Positions 40,910 through 49,673 of a stretch of 64,000 nucleotides of DNA are shown piece after piece (position 1 is the first letter of the stretch; every line of letters starts with the position of its first letter). The notes below the pieces were generated by a model. The model was not told the origin of the DNA. It worked only from the letters and a program-made list of their open reading frames with translations, and made no database searches. Both the position numbers and the translations under genes were made by a program. This stretch comes from Streptomyces sp. NBC_01268 (GTDB taxonomy: Bacteria; Actinomycetota; Actinomycetes; Streptomycetales; Streptomycetaceae): assembly GCF_036240795.1 (NCBI RefSeq), contig NZ_CP108454.1, positions 6,880,001-6,944,000 of the forward strand. Reading direction: 5' to 3'.

Positions 40910-41623
40910 ATGACCACGCACCTTTCCCGCCGTACCGCCCGTTCCGCAGCCCTGGCCGCCGTCACCGCCACGCTGGCGCTGGGCCTCATCGCCTGCGGCG
41001 GCGCCGACGCGGGAGCGAAGGCGGCCGACGGTGACCGCACCGCAGGGACCACGCAGAGCCGGCCGGCCTCCGGCGGGAGCGGCAAGGGCGGCACGGAGCG
41101 GGCCGACAGCGGTGCCGGCCCCGAGCAGGGGTCGAGCGCGGTGACCCCCTCGCGCGCGAGGGGCAAGGGCGCGACGGGCGAGGGCGCGACGGCGGACACC
41201 CGGCAGTGCCGCGGGGACGAGCTGCTGGTCACCGCGGTGCACCGGTTCGCCGGTGAGCAGGGCGACCACCTGCTGGTCACCGCGTCGAACGAGGGCTCCA
41301 AGCCCTGCTGGGTCACCTCGTACCCGGCCGTGAAGCTGGGCGGAGACGTCGACGCCGCCGCGCTGCCGCACTCCAAGAAGGACAACCCGGGCGGCGACCG
41401 ACGCCTCACGCTCCGGCCCGGAGGCAAGGTCTACAGCGCCGTGAACCTCTTCGACTACGGTTCGAAGCACCACACGGCGCAGTCCTTCGCGATCGCGCTG
41501 CGCGACGCGGACGGACACGACGGCCCCTTCTACTCCGTCGACGCCAAGGGCGAGAAGCCGCAGTTCAGCTGGAACGAGGCCGACGTGCTGAACTGGAACA
41601 CCGAGAAGCCGTACGACTTCTGA
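40910..41623 (+). CDS. DUF4232-containing lipoprotein
   Basis: This 237-aa exported lipoprotein has a basic N-terminus, a hydrophobic core and the lipobox L-I-A-C (Cys near residue 29). A low-complexity Gly/Ser/Thr linker reaches about residue 95. The C-terminal domain starts TRQCRGDELLVTA and has KPCWVTSYPAVKLG, with a two-Cys pattern typical of DUF4232 surface proteins. Function is unknown. ATG 40910 is chosen because the lipobox then lies at a normal distance. The 272 nt upstream hold no other gene. Confidence 0.86.
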   Translation: MTTHLSRRTARSAALAAVTATLALGLIACGGADAGAKAADGDRTAGTTQSRPASGGSGKGGTERADSGAGPEQGSSAVTPSRARGKGATGEGATADTRQCRGDELLVTAVHRFAGEQGDHLLVTASNEGSKPCWVTSYPAVKLGGDVDAAALPHSKKDNPGGDRRLTLRPGGKVYSAVNLFDYGSKHHTAQSFAIALRDADGHDGPFYSVDAKGEKPQFSWNEADVLNWNTEKPYDF

Positions 41624-41679
41624 CAGCCGCGGTTCGTCCGGGGGCGGTACCCCGGCGGAGGAGGGGGTCGGGCTGCCGC

Positions 41680-41685
41680 TAGAGT
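41680..41685 (+). promoter_or_regulatory. Putative -10 box TAGAGT of the small membrane protein gene
   Basis: TAGAGT lies 42 nt before the ATG at 41728, and a GGGGGAAGGG ribosome site follows. The -35 box is not clear. Confidence 0.35.
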
Positions 41686-41727
41686 CATCCGGCTGTTCGC
41701 ATTCGGCTGGCTGGCAGGGGGAAGGGT

Positions 41728-42168
41728 ATGCAGGCGCAACTCAGGGAGAAGGCCGCCGAGTTGGCCGCGGTGCTGTGGAAGGAGCACACCGTCTACCGCG
41801 AGCGCGGGGGCGGGGTGGTGATCCGGGGCGAGCACGTCCGGCGGTGGATCAGTCTGGCGCCGACCGGGGGCAAGGACCAGGCGCTGGTGCGGGCCGGGCG
41901 GATCCTGGACGGGGGGACGACCGCGCCCGCGCGGCTGGAGGCCGTCGTGGACCTGTCGGCGGGGACGTCCGAGCTGGCCGCGGTCTGCCGTCGGCTCCTC
42001 GCCGAGACCGCCGCCGACTCCGGAGTCCCCCACCGGCCGGTGCGCGCCGCCAGGGCGCCGCGCCCGCGCGGGGGCCGGCACACGGGCCTCGGGTCCTGGA
42101 TCGCGCTGCTCTGCGTCGCGGGCGTCGTGGCCTTCTGGGCGTACAGCGTCTTCGGGTCGCTCTACTAG
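41728..42168 (+). CDS. Small C-terminally anchored membrane protein
   Basis: This 146-aa protein has a soluble N-terminal part, a basic linker (VRAARAPRPRGGRH, about 104-117) and one C-terminal helix (WIALLCVAGVVAFWAYSVF). The arrangement predicts a cytoplasmic domain tethered to the membrane. I do not recognise a family. A good ribosome site and a strong terminator flank it, so it is a separate transcription unit. Confidence 0.72.
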   Translation: MQAQLREKAAELAAVLWKEHTVYRERGGGVVIRGEHVRRWISLAPTGGKDQALVRAGRILDGGTTAPARLEAVVDLSAGTSELAAVCRRLLAETAADSGVPHRPVRAARAPRPRGGRHTGLGSWIALLCVAGVVAFWAYSVFGSLY

Positions 42169-42190
42169 TCGCCCTGCCGGGGTCGGAGCG

Positions 42191-42236
42191 GTGGGGCGCC
42201 GTGGGCTCGGGGGAGCCCCTGCCCGCGGCGCCCCAC
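42191..42236. terminator. Bidirectional hairpin between small membrane protein and sphingomyelinase genes
   Basis: A 16-bp stem (42191-42206 with 42221-42236, one G-U) encloses a 14-nt loop between two convergent genes. Confidence 0.8.
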
Positions 42237-42246
42237 CGGGCGTGGG

Positions 42247-43242
42247 CTAGTTCGCCGCGTACGCCGTGACCGGGTAGTGGTCGGACAGGTTGGAGTAGGT
42301 GTAGCTCTTGCCCCAGCTGGAGACGGTCCAGGGCGCGCTCTGCTCCAGGACCACGTTGTTCGTCCAGCCCGCCGGGCGCGCGTTCCCGGCGCGGTACAGG
42401 ACGTAGTCCAGGTCCTCGCGGGGGTCGGTCGGGTAGCGGTAGTTGGCGATCGAGTTCAGCGCCGTGTCGAAGGAGTACGCGTGGCCGGTGCGGGCGTCCG
42501 CGCCGACCAGGCCGGCGTCGGAGAGCATGGTCGCGTACTCGGGCGTGTGCGAGTCCACGTTCATGTCGCCCGCGACGATCACCTCCTCGTCCGCCGGGAT
42601 GTTCTTGCCGTCGAGGAAGGCGTCGATCGTCCTGAACTGGCGGCTGCGCATCTGCGCCGCCTCGCCCGCCGAGCAGCCCGGGTCGGTCGACTGCGCGTGC
42701 GTGCCGACGACGTGCACCTTCGTGCCGTTCACGTCGAGGACCGCGTAGACGAAGCCCTTGTTCGAGTACCAGTCCGCGCCGCACGCGTCCTTGTACACGT
42801 ACTGCTCCTTGCGGACCACCGGCCACTTGCTGAGCAGCGTCACCCCGCCGTCCTCCGGGGTCGTCGCCGAGTAGGAGCCGCCGGTGGCGTCCCAGCCCGA
42901 CTTGGAGCGGCCCACGACGGGGGTCTGGTACGGGTACTGCCCGGCGGCGTTCGCCTTGAGCGCGTCCGAGGCGGAGTTGTCGAAGGCCTCCTGGAGCACC
43001 ACGACGTCGTTGCCCTGGAAGAAGGGCGCGGCGGGGATCGCGGCGGCGCGGTGGTCCTGGCCCCAGTTCGGGTAGAGGTTCTTGGACATCAGGAAGGTGT
43101 TGTACGTCAGCACCTTCAGCCGCGGAGTCGTCGCGGCGGTGTCGGCCGCCGAGGCGGCCGGCGCGACCGCGGTGAGGGTGGCGGCGGCGAGCGCGACGGA
43201 CAGGGCCGCGCCGGGGATCCGGCGGAGCGAGGAGAACGGCAC
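42247..43242 (-). CDS. sph: Secreted sphingomyelin phosphodiesterase (EEP family)
   Basis: This 331-aa exported phosphodiesterase has a signal peptide (residues 1-32, cut after ASA). The endonuclease/exonuclease/phosphatase fold shows KVLTYNTFLM at the N-terminus, VVLQEAFD with the metal Glu, and VGTHAQST. The metal/catalytic residues GDMNVDS, REDLDYVLY and SDHYPV follow. The pattern is that of bacterial neutral sphingomyelinases, which release ceramide from sphingomyelin. GTG 43242 follows a GGGAG site. Specificity is an inference; a general phospholipase C activity is the alternative. Confidence 0.88.
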   Translation of the reverse strand: MPFSSLRRIPGAALSVALAAATLTAVAPAASAADTAATTPRLKVLTYNTFLMSKNLYPNWGQDHRAAAIPAAPFFQGNDVVVLQEAFDNSASDALKANAAGQYPYQTPVVGRSKSGWDATGGSYSATTPEDGGVTLLSKWPVVRKEQYVYKDACGADWYSNKGFVYAVLDVNGTKVHVVGTHAQSTDPGCSAGEAAQMRSRQFRTIDAFLDGKNIPADEEVIVAGDMNVDSHTPEYATMLSDAGLVGADARTGHAYSFDTALNSIANYRYPTDPREDLDYVLYRAGNARPAGWTNNVVLEQSAPWTVSSWGKSYTYSNLSDHYPVTAYAAN

Positions 43243-43403
43243 TGGGAACTCCCGTGAAAGTATGGGGGTTGGAGGACCGGCGCCGCACATCAAAGCAGCC
43301 GTAGTTACCTTCCGGTAGCCGTTGGATGCCGCGAATCTTGCGCGACTCGCACGAACGCGCCAACTCTCGTCCAGTAGCCCGAATTGCCCCTTTTGCGATT
43401 AGG

Positions 43404-43409
43404 TAGGAT
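43404..43409 (+). promoter_or_regulatory. -10 box TAGGAT, leaderless start of the b-subunit-like gene
   Basis: TAGGAT, 6 nt, then ATG at 43416. GAATTG at 43381-43386, 17 nt upstream, is a possible -35 box. Confidence 0.5.
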
Positions 43410-43415
43410 GCGCCC

Positions 43416-43904
43416 ATGACCCTCGCGCAGAACTCGCAGATCTTCGACATGGACCTCGGTCCGCTCAACCCGGTGTGGGCCGAGCTCATCATCGGCTTCG
43501 TGATCTTCGGCATCACCTTCCTGATCCTCGCCAAGGGGATCCTCCCGAAGATCAACCGCACGCTCACCGAGCGTGACGACGCCATCGACGGCGGCACCGA
43601 GCGCGCCGACGACCTGCGCAGCGAGGCCACCGCGATCCGCGAGCAGTACGAGGCCGAGCTCTCCGAGGCCCGCCACGACGCCGCCCGCATCCGCTCGCAG
43701 GCCACCGAGGAGGGTGCCGCCGCCATCGCCGCCGCCCGCGCCGAGGGTCTGCGCGAGCGCGAGGCCATCCTGGCCGCCGGTTCCGAGCGCATCGCCACGG
43801 AGCGCGCCGCCGCCGAGCGCGAGCTCACCGCCGACGTCGACGCCTGGGCCCACGCCCTGGCCGGCCGCATCGTCGGCGAGCCGGTCGGCGCCGACCGCGC
43901 CTGA
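43416..43904 (+). CDS. Orphan F0F1 ATP synthase b-subunit-like protein
   Basis: This 162-aa protein has the b-subunit plan: one N-terminal membrane helix (about residues 21-40, AELIIGFVIFGITFLILAK) followed by a continuous charged coiled coil (45-150) rich in Ala, Glu and Arg. The canonical gene would lie between atpE and atpH, but no other ATP synthase gene is here and the partners are missing. It may be a duplicated stalk protein or a membrane coiled-coil protein of another role. It appears leaderless and is followed by a strong terminator, so it is expressed alone. Confidence 0.8.
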   Translation: MTLAQNSQIFDMDLGPLNPVWAELIIGFVIFGITFLILAKGILPKINRTLTERDDAIDGGTERADDLRSEATAIREQYEAELSEARHDAARIRSQATEEGAAAIAAARAEGLREREAILAAGSERIATERAAAERELTADVDAWAHALAGRIVGEPVGADRA

Positions 43905-43926
43905 CGCGCCACGCGCACGCCCGTAC

Positions 43927-43966
43927 GGGGCCGCGCCCCGGGCCCACCCGCCCGGGACGCGGCCCC
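43927..43966 (+). terminator. Terminator after the b-subunit-like gene
   Basis: An outer 9-bp stem (43927-43935 with 43958-43966) and an inner 7-bp stem (43937-43943 with 43950-43956), separated by one mismatch, close a 6-nt loop. Confidence 0.75.
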
Positions 43967-44046
43967 GCGTCATGTGCGCACCGCCTGCCCTTGCCCGCGC
44001 GAGCGGACCCGGGCAGCCTGAGAAGCGAGAGCGAGAGGACGTACAC

Positions 44047-44952
44047 GTGCCCCAGCCAACCGGGACGAAGCAGGAGAGGGAGCGGCAGGCCGACCCCGCC
44101 CCGCCCCCCGTCGGGGGCGTCCTGTGGAGCGTCGCCGGAGACGTCCGCGCCCTGCTCATGCTGCCCGCGGCGCTCACCATGCAGGTGGCGCACCCCGCCA
44201 TCGGCGCCGGCGTCGACGCCCACTCGGTCTTCCGCACCGACCCCTGGGGCCGCGGCGAACGCTCGCTGCGCTCGCTCCAGCTCTGGATCTACGGCGGGGA
44301 GGCCGCCGCCGAGGAGGGGCGCCGGCTGCGGGCGCTCCACAAGGAGATCCAGGGCACCGACGCCCACGGGCGCCGCTACCACGCGCTGACCCCCGCCTAC
44401 TACTCCTGGGTGCACGCCACCGGCTACCCCGTCTACCGCCACGGCCTGCGCTACCTGGCCCGCCCCCTCACCGAGGCCCAGGACCGCGCGCTCTACGCCG
44501 AGTGGCTCCGGGTCGGCCGGGTGCTCGGCATCCACGACCGGGACATGCCCCAGACGATCGAGGAGTTCTGGCCGTACTACCGCCGGGTCCTCGCCGAGGA
44601 GCTGGAGGCCACCGTCGTCGTCCGCGAGCTCCTCGCCACCGACCTGCCCGTCCCGGCCCCCGACCGCGGCCCGCTGCCCGTACGGCTCGCCCTGAAGGCG
44701 CTGTGGCCGCTGCTCCGGGGGCCGTTCCTGCGGGCCCGGGCCTTCCTCACCGTCGGCCTCATGCCGCCGGACGCGCGCGAGGCGATCGGCCTCGAGTGGA
44801 CGGACGCCCAGGAGCGGCGCCTGCGCCGCTTCGCCCGGGTCGTACGGGCCGTGGTGCCCGTACTCCCCGAGCGGCTGCGCTATCTGCCGATGGCCCGCGA
44901 GGCGCGCCGCGCGGCCCGGCTCACCGGGACGGCAGCCCGTTCCGGGCGATGA
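44047..44952 (+). CDS. MpaB-type oxygenase (DUF2236 family)
   Basis: This 301-aa protein belongs to the latex-clearing-protein/MpaB-related family of haem oxygenases. Landmarks are [20 protein letters not shown], the conserved His-containing [18 protein letters not shown] and [18 protein letters not shown]. In the family a His-rich core binds haem. GTG 44047 follows a GAGAGG site. The substrate is unknown. The gene end overlaps the convergent GH1 gene by 32 bp. Confidence 0.9.
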   Translation: MPQPTGTKQERERQADPAPPPVGGVLWSVAGDVRALLMLPAALTMQVAHPAIGAGVDAHSVFRTDPWGRGERSLRSLQLWIYGGEAAAEEGRRLRALHKEIQGTDAHGRRYHALTPAYYSWVHATGYPVYRHGLRYLARPLTEAQDRALYAEWLRVGRVLGIHDRDMPQTIEEFWPYYRRVLAEELEATVVVRELLATDLPVPAPDRGPLPVRLALKALWPLLRGPFLRARAFLTVGLMPPDAREAIGLEWTDAQERRLRRFARVVRAVVPVLPERLRYLPMAREARRAARLTGTAARSGR

Positions 44953-46291
44953 CCTCCCCGTACCAGCGGAAGCTGTCCTTCGGCGTGCGGCGGCCGGTCG
45001 GGAAGTCCACGTGGACGATCCCGAACCGCCTGCCGTAGCCGTGGGCCCACTCGAAGTTGTCCAGCAGCGACCACAGGAAGTACCCGCGCAGGTCCACCCC
45101 GTCGGCCAGGGCCCGCCGCGCCGCCGCCAGATGCGCCGCCAGATAGGCGACGCGCTCGGGGTCGTGCACCCCGCCCTCGGGATCCGCGTAGTCGTCGTAC
45201 GCGGCCCCGTTCTCCGTGATCAGCAGCGGTACGTGCGGCAGCTCGTCCCGCAGCCGGACCAGCAGCTCGTACAGCCCGTCCGCGTCCACCGGCCAGTCCA
45301 TCGCGGTGCGCGGACCCGGCAGCGGCACGAAGCGCACGTGCCCGGCGGCGCCCGGCCACGGGGACGGCGTCGCGGAGGTGCCCGCCGCGACCACGGCCGG
45401 GGCGTAGTAGTTGACCCCGAGCGAGTCGACCGGCGCGGCGATCGCGTCGAGGTCGCCGTCGTGGACGAAGGACCAGTCGGTCAGGGAGGCCGTGTCGGCC
45501 ACCAGGTCGGCGGGCAGGCGCCCGTGGAACACCGGGTCCAGGAAGATCCGGTTGCCGACGGCGTCGATCCGCCGGACCGCGTCCCGGTCCTCCGGGGAGT
45601 CCGTGGCGGGACGCAGCGCGTGCAGGTTGAGCGTCAGCGACACCTCGGCGGAGGCCGGCAGCGCCGACCTCAGCGCCCGCACGCCGAGACCGTGCGCCAG
45701 ATTCAGGTGGTGGGCGGCGCGCAGCGCGGCCCGGTCGTCGGTGCGCCCCGGGGCGTGCTCCCCGGAGCCGTACCCGAGGAAGGCCGCGCACCACGGCTCG
45801 TTGAGCGTGGTCCAGGTGGAGACCCGGTCGCCGAGCGCCTCCGCCGTGCGCCCCGCGTACTCGGCGAACCGCTCGGCCGTCTCGCGCTCCGGCCAGCCGC
45901 CCGCGTCCTCCAGCTCCTGCGGCAGGTCCCAGTGGTAGAGCGTGGCGACCGGCCGGATCCCGGCGTCGAGGAGCTCGTCGGCCAGCTGCCGGTAGAAGTC
46001 GAGACCCTTCTGCGAGACGGGGCCCCGACCGCCCGGCAGGACCCGCGACCAGGAGATCGAGAAGCGGTAGTCGGTGAGGCCGAGACGCGTCATCAGGGCG
46101 ATGTCCTCGCGCGACCGGTGGTAGTGGTCGGTGGCGGTGTCGCCGGTGTCGCCGTTGCGCACCTTGCCCGGGGTGCGGCTGAAGGTGTCCCAGATCGACG
46201 GGGTGCGGCCGTCCTCGGCGGCGGCCCCCTCGACCTGGTAGGCGGCGGTGGCCGAGCCCCAGCGGAAGCCGGCAGGGAAATGAGCGTTCAT
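44921..46291 (-). CDS. GH1 beta-glucosidase
   Basis: This 456-aa cytoplasmic glycosidase has both GH1 catalytic acids: E165 in TTLNEPW (acid/base) and E360 in [12 protein letters not shown] (nucleophile). The N-terminal [15 protein letters not shown] and C-terminal [12 protein letters not shown] also match. It closes a locus of sugar-binding lipoprotein and two permeases, so it probably hydrolyses an imported beta-glucoside such as cellobiose. The organisation parallels cebEFG-bglC of other streptomycetes. It has no signal peptide, as expected for an intracellular enzyme. Confidence 0.95.
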   Translation of the reverse strand: MNAHFPAGFRWGSATAAYQVEGAAAEDGRTPSIWDTFSRTPGKVRNGDTGDTATDHYHRSREDIALMTRLGLTDYRFSISWSRVLPGGRGPVSQKGLDFYRQLADELLDAGIRPVATLYHWDLPQELEDAGGWPERETAERFAEYAGRTAEALGDRVSTWTTLNEPWCAAFLGYGSGEHAPGRTDDRAALRAAHHLNLAHGLGVRALRSALPASAEVSLTLNLHALRPATDSPEDRDAVRRIDAVGNRIFLDPVFHGRLPADLVADTASLTDWSFVHDGDLDAIAAPVDSLGVNYYAPAVVAAGTSATPSPWPGAAGHVRFVPLPGPRTAMDWPVDADGLYELLVRLRDELPHVPLLITENGAAYDDYADPEGGVHDPERVAYLAAHLAAARRALADGVDLRGYFLWSLLDNFEWAHGYGRRFGIVHVDFPTGRRTPKDSFRWYGEVIARNGLPSR

Positions 46292-46344
46292 GAGAGGGAG
46301 ACTCCCGGTATCGGAGGAAAGACGCGAAAGGCGGCCCGCGCGGC

Positions 46345-47172
46345 TCAGCCCTTGACGGCGCCCTGCATGATCCCGCCGACGATCTGCCGGCCGAGCAGCC
46401 CGAAGACCAGCAGGACGGGAAGGGTGCCGAGCAGGGTGCCCGCCATGACCACGGACTGGTCGTGGACGTAGCCGCCGCCGAGCTGGCGCAGTGCGACCTG
46501 CACGGTCGGGTTCTGCGAGGAGAGCGCGACGATCGGCCAGAAGAAGTCGTTCCAGGCGCTCATGAAGGTGAGCAGGCCCAGCACCGCCATCCCGGGGCGG
46601 GCCACCGGCACCACGATCGCCCAGAAGATCCGGGCGGTGGACGCCCCGTCGACCCGGGCCGCCTCGATCAGCTCGTCCGGCAGCGACTGCACCAGGAACT
46701 GGCGCATGAAGAAGACCCCGAAGGCGGACACGAGCCCCGGCAGGACCACCGACTGGAGCTGGTTCACCCAGCCCAGCTCGGCGATCAGCATGAACAGCGG
46801 GATCACCCCGAGCTGCGGCGGGATCATCATGGTGCCCACCGTGAGCGCGAGCAGCGCGCCCCGGCCGCGGAAGCGCAGTTTGGCGAAGGCGAACCCGGCG
46901 AGCGTGCAGCACAGCACCGTGCCGACGGTGATCGAGCCGGACACCAGAAGGGAGTTGAGCAGCGCCTTGCCGATGTCGGCCTCGTCGAGGACCGCCTCGA
47001 AGTTGGGGATGAGGTTCGGCCCCGGCAGCAGGCTCGGCGGCACCTTCGCCAGGTCGGCGTTGGAGCGGCTCGCGGCGACGACGGTCCAGTAGAAGGGGAA
47101 GGCGGAGACGAGGACGGCGAGCACGAGGACGGCGTACGTGACGGCTCCGCCGCGACCGGCCCGGGCCCTCAC
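46345..47172 (-). CDS. Sugar ABC transporter permease, MalG type
   Basis: This 275-aa inner-membrane permease has six predicted helices. The cytoplasmic EAA loop, which docks the ATPase, reads [20 protein letters not shown]. Its GTG overlaps the upstream permease stop (GTGA, 47169-47172), so translation is coupled. No ATPase gene is in the locus. In Streptomyces such importers commonly use the shared ATPase MsiK. Confidence 0.93.
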   Translation of the reverse strand: MRARAGRGGAVTYAVLVLAVLVSAFPFYWTVVAASRSNADLAKVPPSLLPGPNLIPNFEAVLDEADIGKALLNSLLVSGSITVGTVLCCTLAGFAFAKLRFRGRGALLALTVGTMMIPPQLGVIPLFMLIAELGWVNQLQSVVLPGLVSAFGVFFMRQFLVQSLPDELIEAARVDGASTARIFWAIVVPVARPGMAVLGLLTFMSAWNDFFWPIVALSSQNPTVQVALRQLGGGYVHDQSVVMAGTLLGTLPVLLVFGLLGRQIVGGIMQGAVKG

Positions 47173-48170
47173 GCCGTCACCCCCGCGGCCTCGTCGGCGC
47201 GGGAACGGCGGCGCGCGATCAGGGCGTGGGCGCCGACGAGCAGCAGGATCAGCAGGAACATCAGCCAGGCGACGGCCGCCGCCCGCCCGAGGTGGAAGAA
47301 GCCCCAGCCCTGCTCGTACAGATAGAGCCCGAGCGTCTGGTACTGGTGCGAGATGCCGCCCGAGACCGACCCCTCGAAGAGCAGCGGCTCGCCGAAGAGC
47401 TGGGTCGCGCCGATCGTCGAGACGACCACCGTGAACACGATGGTCGGCCGCAGCCCCGGCAGCGTGACGTGCACGAACTGGCGCCAGCGCGAGGCACCGT
47501 CCATCTCGGCGGCCTCGTACAGCTCGGCGGGGATCGACTGCATCCCCGCCAGGTAGATGAGGGCGTTGTACCCGGTCCAGCGCCACACGACGATCGAGGA
47601 GACCGCCACCTGCGAGGCGAACGTGCCGTCCTGCCAGTCGACCGGTCCCAGGCCGGCCACCGACAGCAGGTAGTTGACCAGCCCGAAGTCCCGTCCGAAG
47701 AGCTGGGCGAAGACGAGCGTGGCGGCGGCGACGGAGGTCGCGTACGGCAGCAGCATCGCGGTACGGAAGAACGTCCGCCCGCGCAGCCGGTAGTTGAGCA
47801 GGTGCGCGAGGCCGAGTGCCATCAGGAGCTGCGGCACCGTGGACAGGGCGCCGATGACGACCGTGTTGCGCAGCGCCCGCCAGAAGAACTCGTCGGTGAG
47901 CAGGGCCGTGTAGTTCCCGAGCCCGCGCCACTCCATCGCGCCGGGCGTCTGGAGCTCGACGCGGTGGAGGGAGACGAAGGCCGTGTAGAGGAGCGGGAAG
48001 AGCCCGAAGGCGGCGAAGAGGGTGAAGAACGGCGCGAGGAAGGTGTACGGGGACACCCTGCGCCACAGCCGGGTGAGGGTCACGGTGCGGGCCCTTCGAC
48101 GGGGTGGGGTGGCGGGACTCGGGAGGGGCGGGGAGGAGGGCGCCGGGGGAGCGGCGCCCTCCGTTGTCAC
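47169..48170 (-). CDS. Sugar ABC transporter permease, MalF type
   Basis: This 333-aa permease has an unusually long, proline-rich cytoplasmic N-terminus (first 35 residues). Six helices follow, with the EAA loop [20 protein letters not shown] before the last two. It pairs with the MalG-type protein to form the channel for the binding protein. The GTG at 48170 lies 28 nt after the binding-protein stop. A later start near VTLTRLW is possible, because the first residues look unconserved. Confidence 0.92.
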   Translation of the reverse strand: MTTEGAAPPAPSSPPLPSPATPPRRRARTVTLTRLWRRVSPYTFLAPFFTLFAAFGLFPLLYTAFVSLHRVELQTPGAMEWRGLGNYTALLTDEFFWRALRNTVVIGALSTVPQLLMALGLAHLLNYRLRGRTFFRTAMLLPYATSVAAATLVFAQLFGRDFGLVNYLLSVAGLGPVDWQDGTFASQVAVSSIVVWRWTGYNALIYLAGMQSIPAELYEAAEMDGASRWRQFVHVTLPGLRPTIVFTVVVSTIGATQLFGEPLLFEGSVSGGISHQYQTLGLYLYEQGWGFFHLGRAAAVAWLMFLLILLLVGAHALIARRRSRADEAAGVTA

Positions 48171-48197
48171 GGCGGGTCGCGTCGTGGACGCCCCGGC

Positions 48198-49490
48198 TCA
48201 CCCGATGGCGTTCTCCACCCCCTTCCGCGCGTGGGACCAGGCCTCCTGCGGTGCCGTGCCCTTCCGTTCCACCTCGCTCAGCGCGTTGGTGATCTGGTCG
48301 GCCACGTTCTTGTCGTGCACACCGAGCACCTGCACGGGAGCGGCCTTCGCTGCGTCGCCGAAGAGGCGGCCGATCGGGGCGCCGGAGAAGTACGGGTCGG
48401 TGGCGTCGGCGACCTGGGCGATGGCCCCGGTGGAGGAGGGGAAGTTGCCCTGCTTGCGGAAGAGCCGGGCCTGCTGGGCGGGGGCGGTGAGCCAGCGGAC
48501 CAGCTCGTACGCCTCCTTCTTGTGCCGGGCCGCGCGCGGTACGGCGAGGAAGGAGCCGCCCCAGTTCCCGGCGCCGCCGGGCAGTTTCGCGATGTCCCAC
48601 TTGCCCTTGCCGGCGTCGCCGGCCTGCCCCTTGATGTAGCCGAGCATCCAGGCGGGGCAGGGCAGGGTGGCGAAGGAGCCGGCGGAGAAGGCCTGGTTCC
48701 ACTGCGGGGACCACTGGTCCAGCTTGGCGCTGAGCCCGTCCTTCGCGGCGTTCACGGAGGCGTCCCAGGCGTTCCGTACGGCGGGGTTGTCGGCGTAGAC
48801 CAGCTTGCCGGAGGCGTCGTAGTAGCGCTCCTTCTCCTGGCCGACCATGACGGTGTACAGGCTGCCGACGCTGTCGAGCCAGGCGCTCTTGCCGGGTGCC
48901 TTCGCCTTGTACCGGCGGCCGAGCTCCAGGTACCCGTCCCAGGTGGACCACTTCGCGGCGAGCTCGGTGCGGTCGGTGGGCAGCCCGGCCTGCCGCAGCA
49001 GGTCCGTCCGGTAGCACATGGCCTCGGGCCCGACGTCGGTGCCGAGGCCGAGCACGGCCCCGTCCGGGGCGGTGGCGGCGGCCCAGGTGGCGCTCGCGAA
49101 CTCGCCCTTCAGCGCCTCCGCCCCGTACTTCCGCAGGTCCTCGAAGCGGTCGCCCTGCTGCTGCGTGACGGACGCGATCCGCCCGACCTCGACGGCCTGC
49201 ACGTCGGCGAGCCCGCCGCCGCCGGCGAGCCGGGTCTGGAGCGACTTCCAGTAGTCCTGCTCGTCCTCGGTGTCGGTCTGCTTGATGACGACCCCGGGGT
49301 GCGCCTTCTCGTACTCCGCGTAGAGCCCGGCCTCCTTGTAGCCGAAGGATCCGAAGAGGTCGACGCTGATCTCCACCTTCCCCCCGGCGGAGTCCGACCC
49401 GGCGCCGCCCCCGCCGGACGAACACCCGGCGACCAGCGCCCCGACGAGAACGGCCGCGGCGGCGGCTCGATGGACCCGGACAGTGCGCAT
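48198..49490 (-). CDS. Sugar-binding lipoprotein (CebE-like extracellular solute-binding protein)
   Basis: This 430-aa family 1 solute-binding protein has a lipobox V-A-G-C with Cys23, so it is anchored outside the membrane. The mature part begins EISVDLFGSFGYKEAGLYAEYEKAHPG, and the hinge and sugar-contact regions are rich in Trp and Tyr (WSTWDGYLELGRRY, PCPAWMLGYIKG). Its sugar is probably the beta-glucoside cut by the GH1 enzyme. GGAGG precedes the ATG by 7 nt. An 18-bp palindrome lies 28 nt upstream of the start. Confidence 0.93.
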   Translation of the reverse strand: MRTVRVHRAAAAAVLVGALVAGCSSGGGGAGSDSAGGKVEISVDLFGSFGYKEAGLYAEYEKAHPGVVIKQTDTEDEQDYWKSLQTRLAGGGGLADVQAVEVGRIASVTQQQGDRFEDLRKYGAEALKGEFASATWAAATAPDGAVLGLGTDVGPEAMCYRTDLLRQAGLPTDRTELAAKWSTWDGYLELGRRYKAKAPGKSAWLDSVGSLYTVMVGQEKERYYDASGKLVYADNPAVRNAWDASVNAAKDGLSAKLDQWSPQWNQAFSAGSFATLPCPAWMLGYIKGQAGDAGKGKWDIAKLPGGAGNWGGSFLAVPRAARHKKEAYELVRWLTAPAQQARLFRKQGNFPSSTGAIAQVADATDPYFSGAPIGRLFGDAAKAAPVQVLGVHDKNVADQITNALSEVERKGTAPQEAWSHARKGVENAIG

Positions 49491-49517
49491 AAGGGGGCCT
49501 CCCTGGGCTCCTGACTG

Positions 49518-49535
49518 CTTGAGAGCGCTCTCAAG
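49518..49535. promoter_or_regulatory. Perfect 18-bp LacI-type operator of the beta-glucoside locus
   Basis: CTTGAGAGC-GCTCTCAAG is an exact palindrome 28 nt upstream of the binding-protein start. Its inner TGAGAGCGCTCTCA differs from the published CebR box TGGGAGCGCTCCCA at two symmetric bases. Confidence 0.8.
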
Positions 49536-49673
49536 ACGCGTGAGGAGCGTGCCCGTCCGGCCGGGTTCCCGTCAAGAGTCGAACGCGTAACGGGTGGGTG
49601 GAGGGGATGAGTTGGCGCCCGCTCCGGATCCGTCCGTGGGTACGGGCGTCTCCGGAGCGGGCGTCGGACGGCG

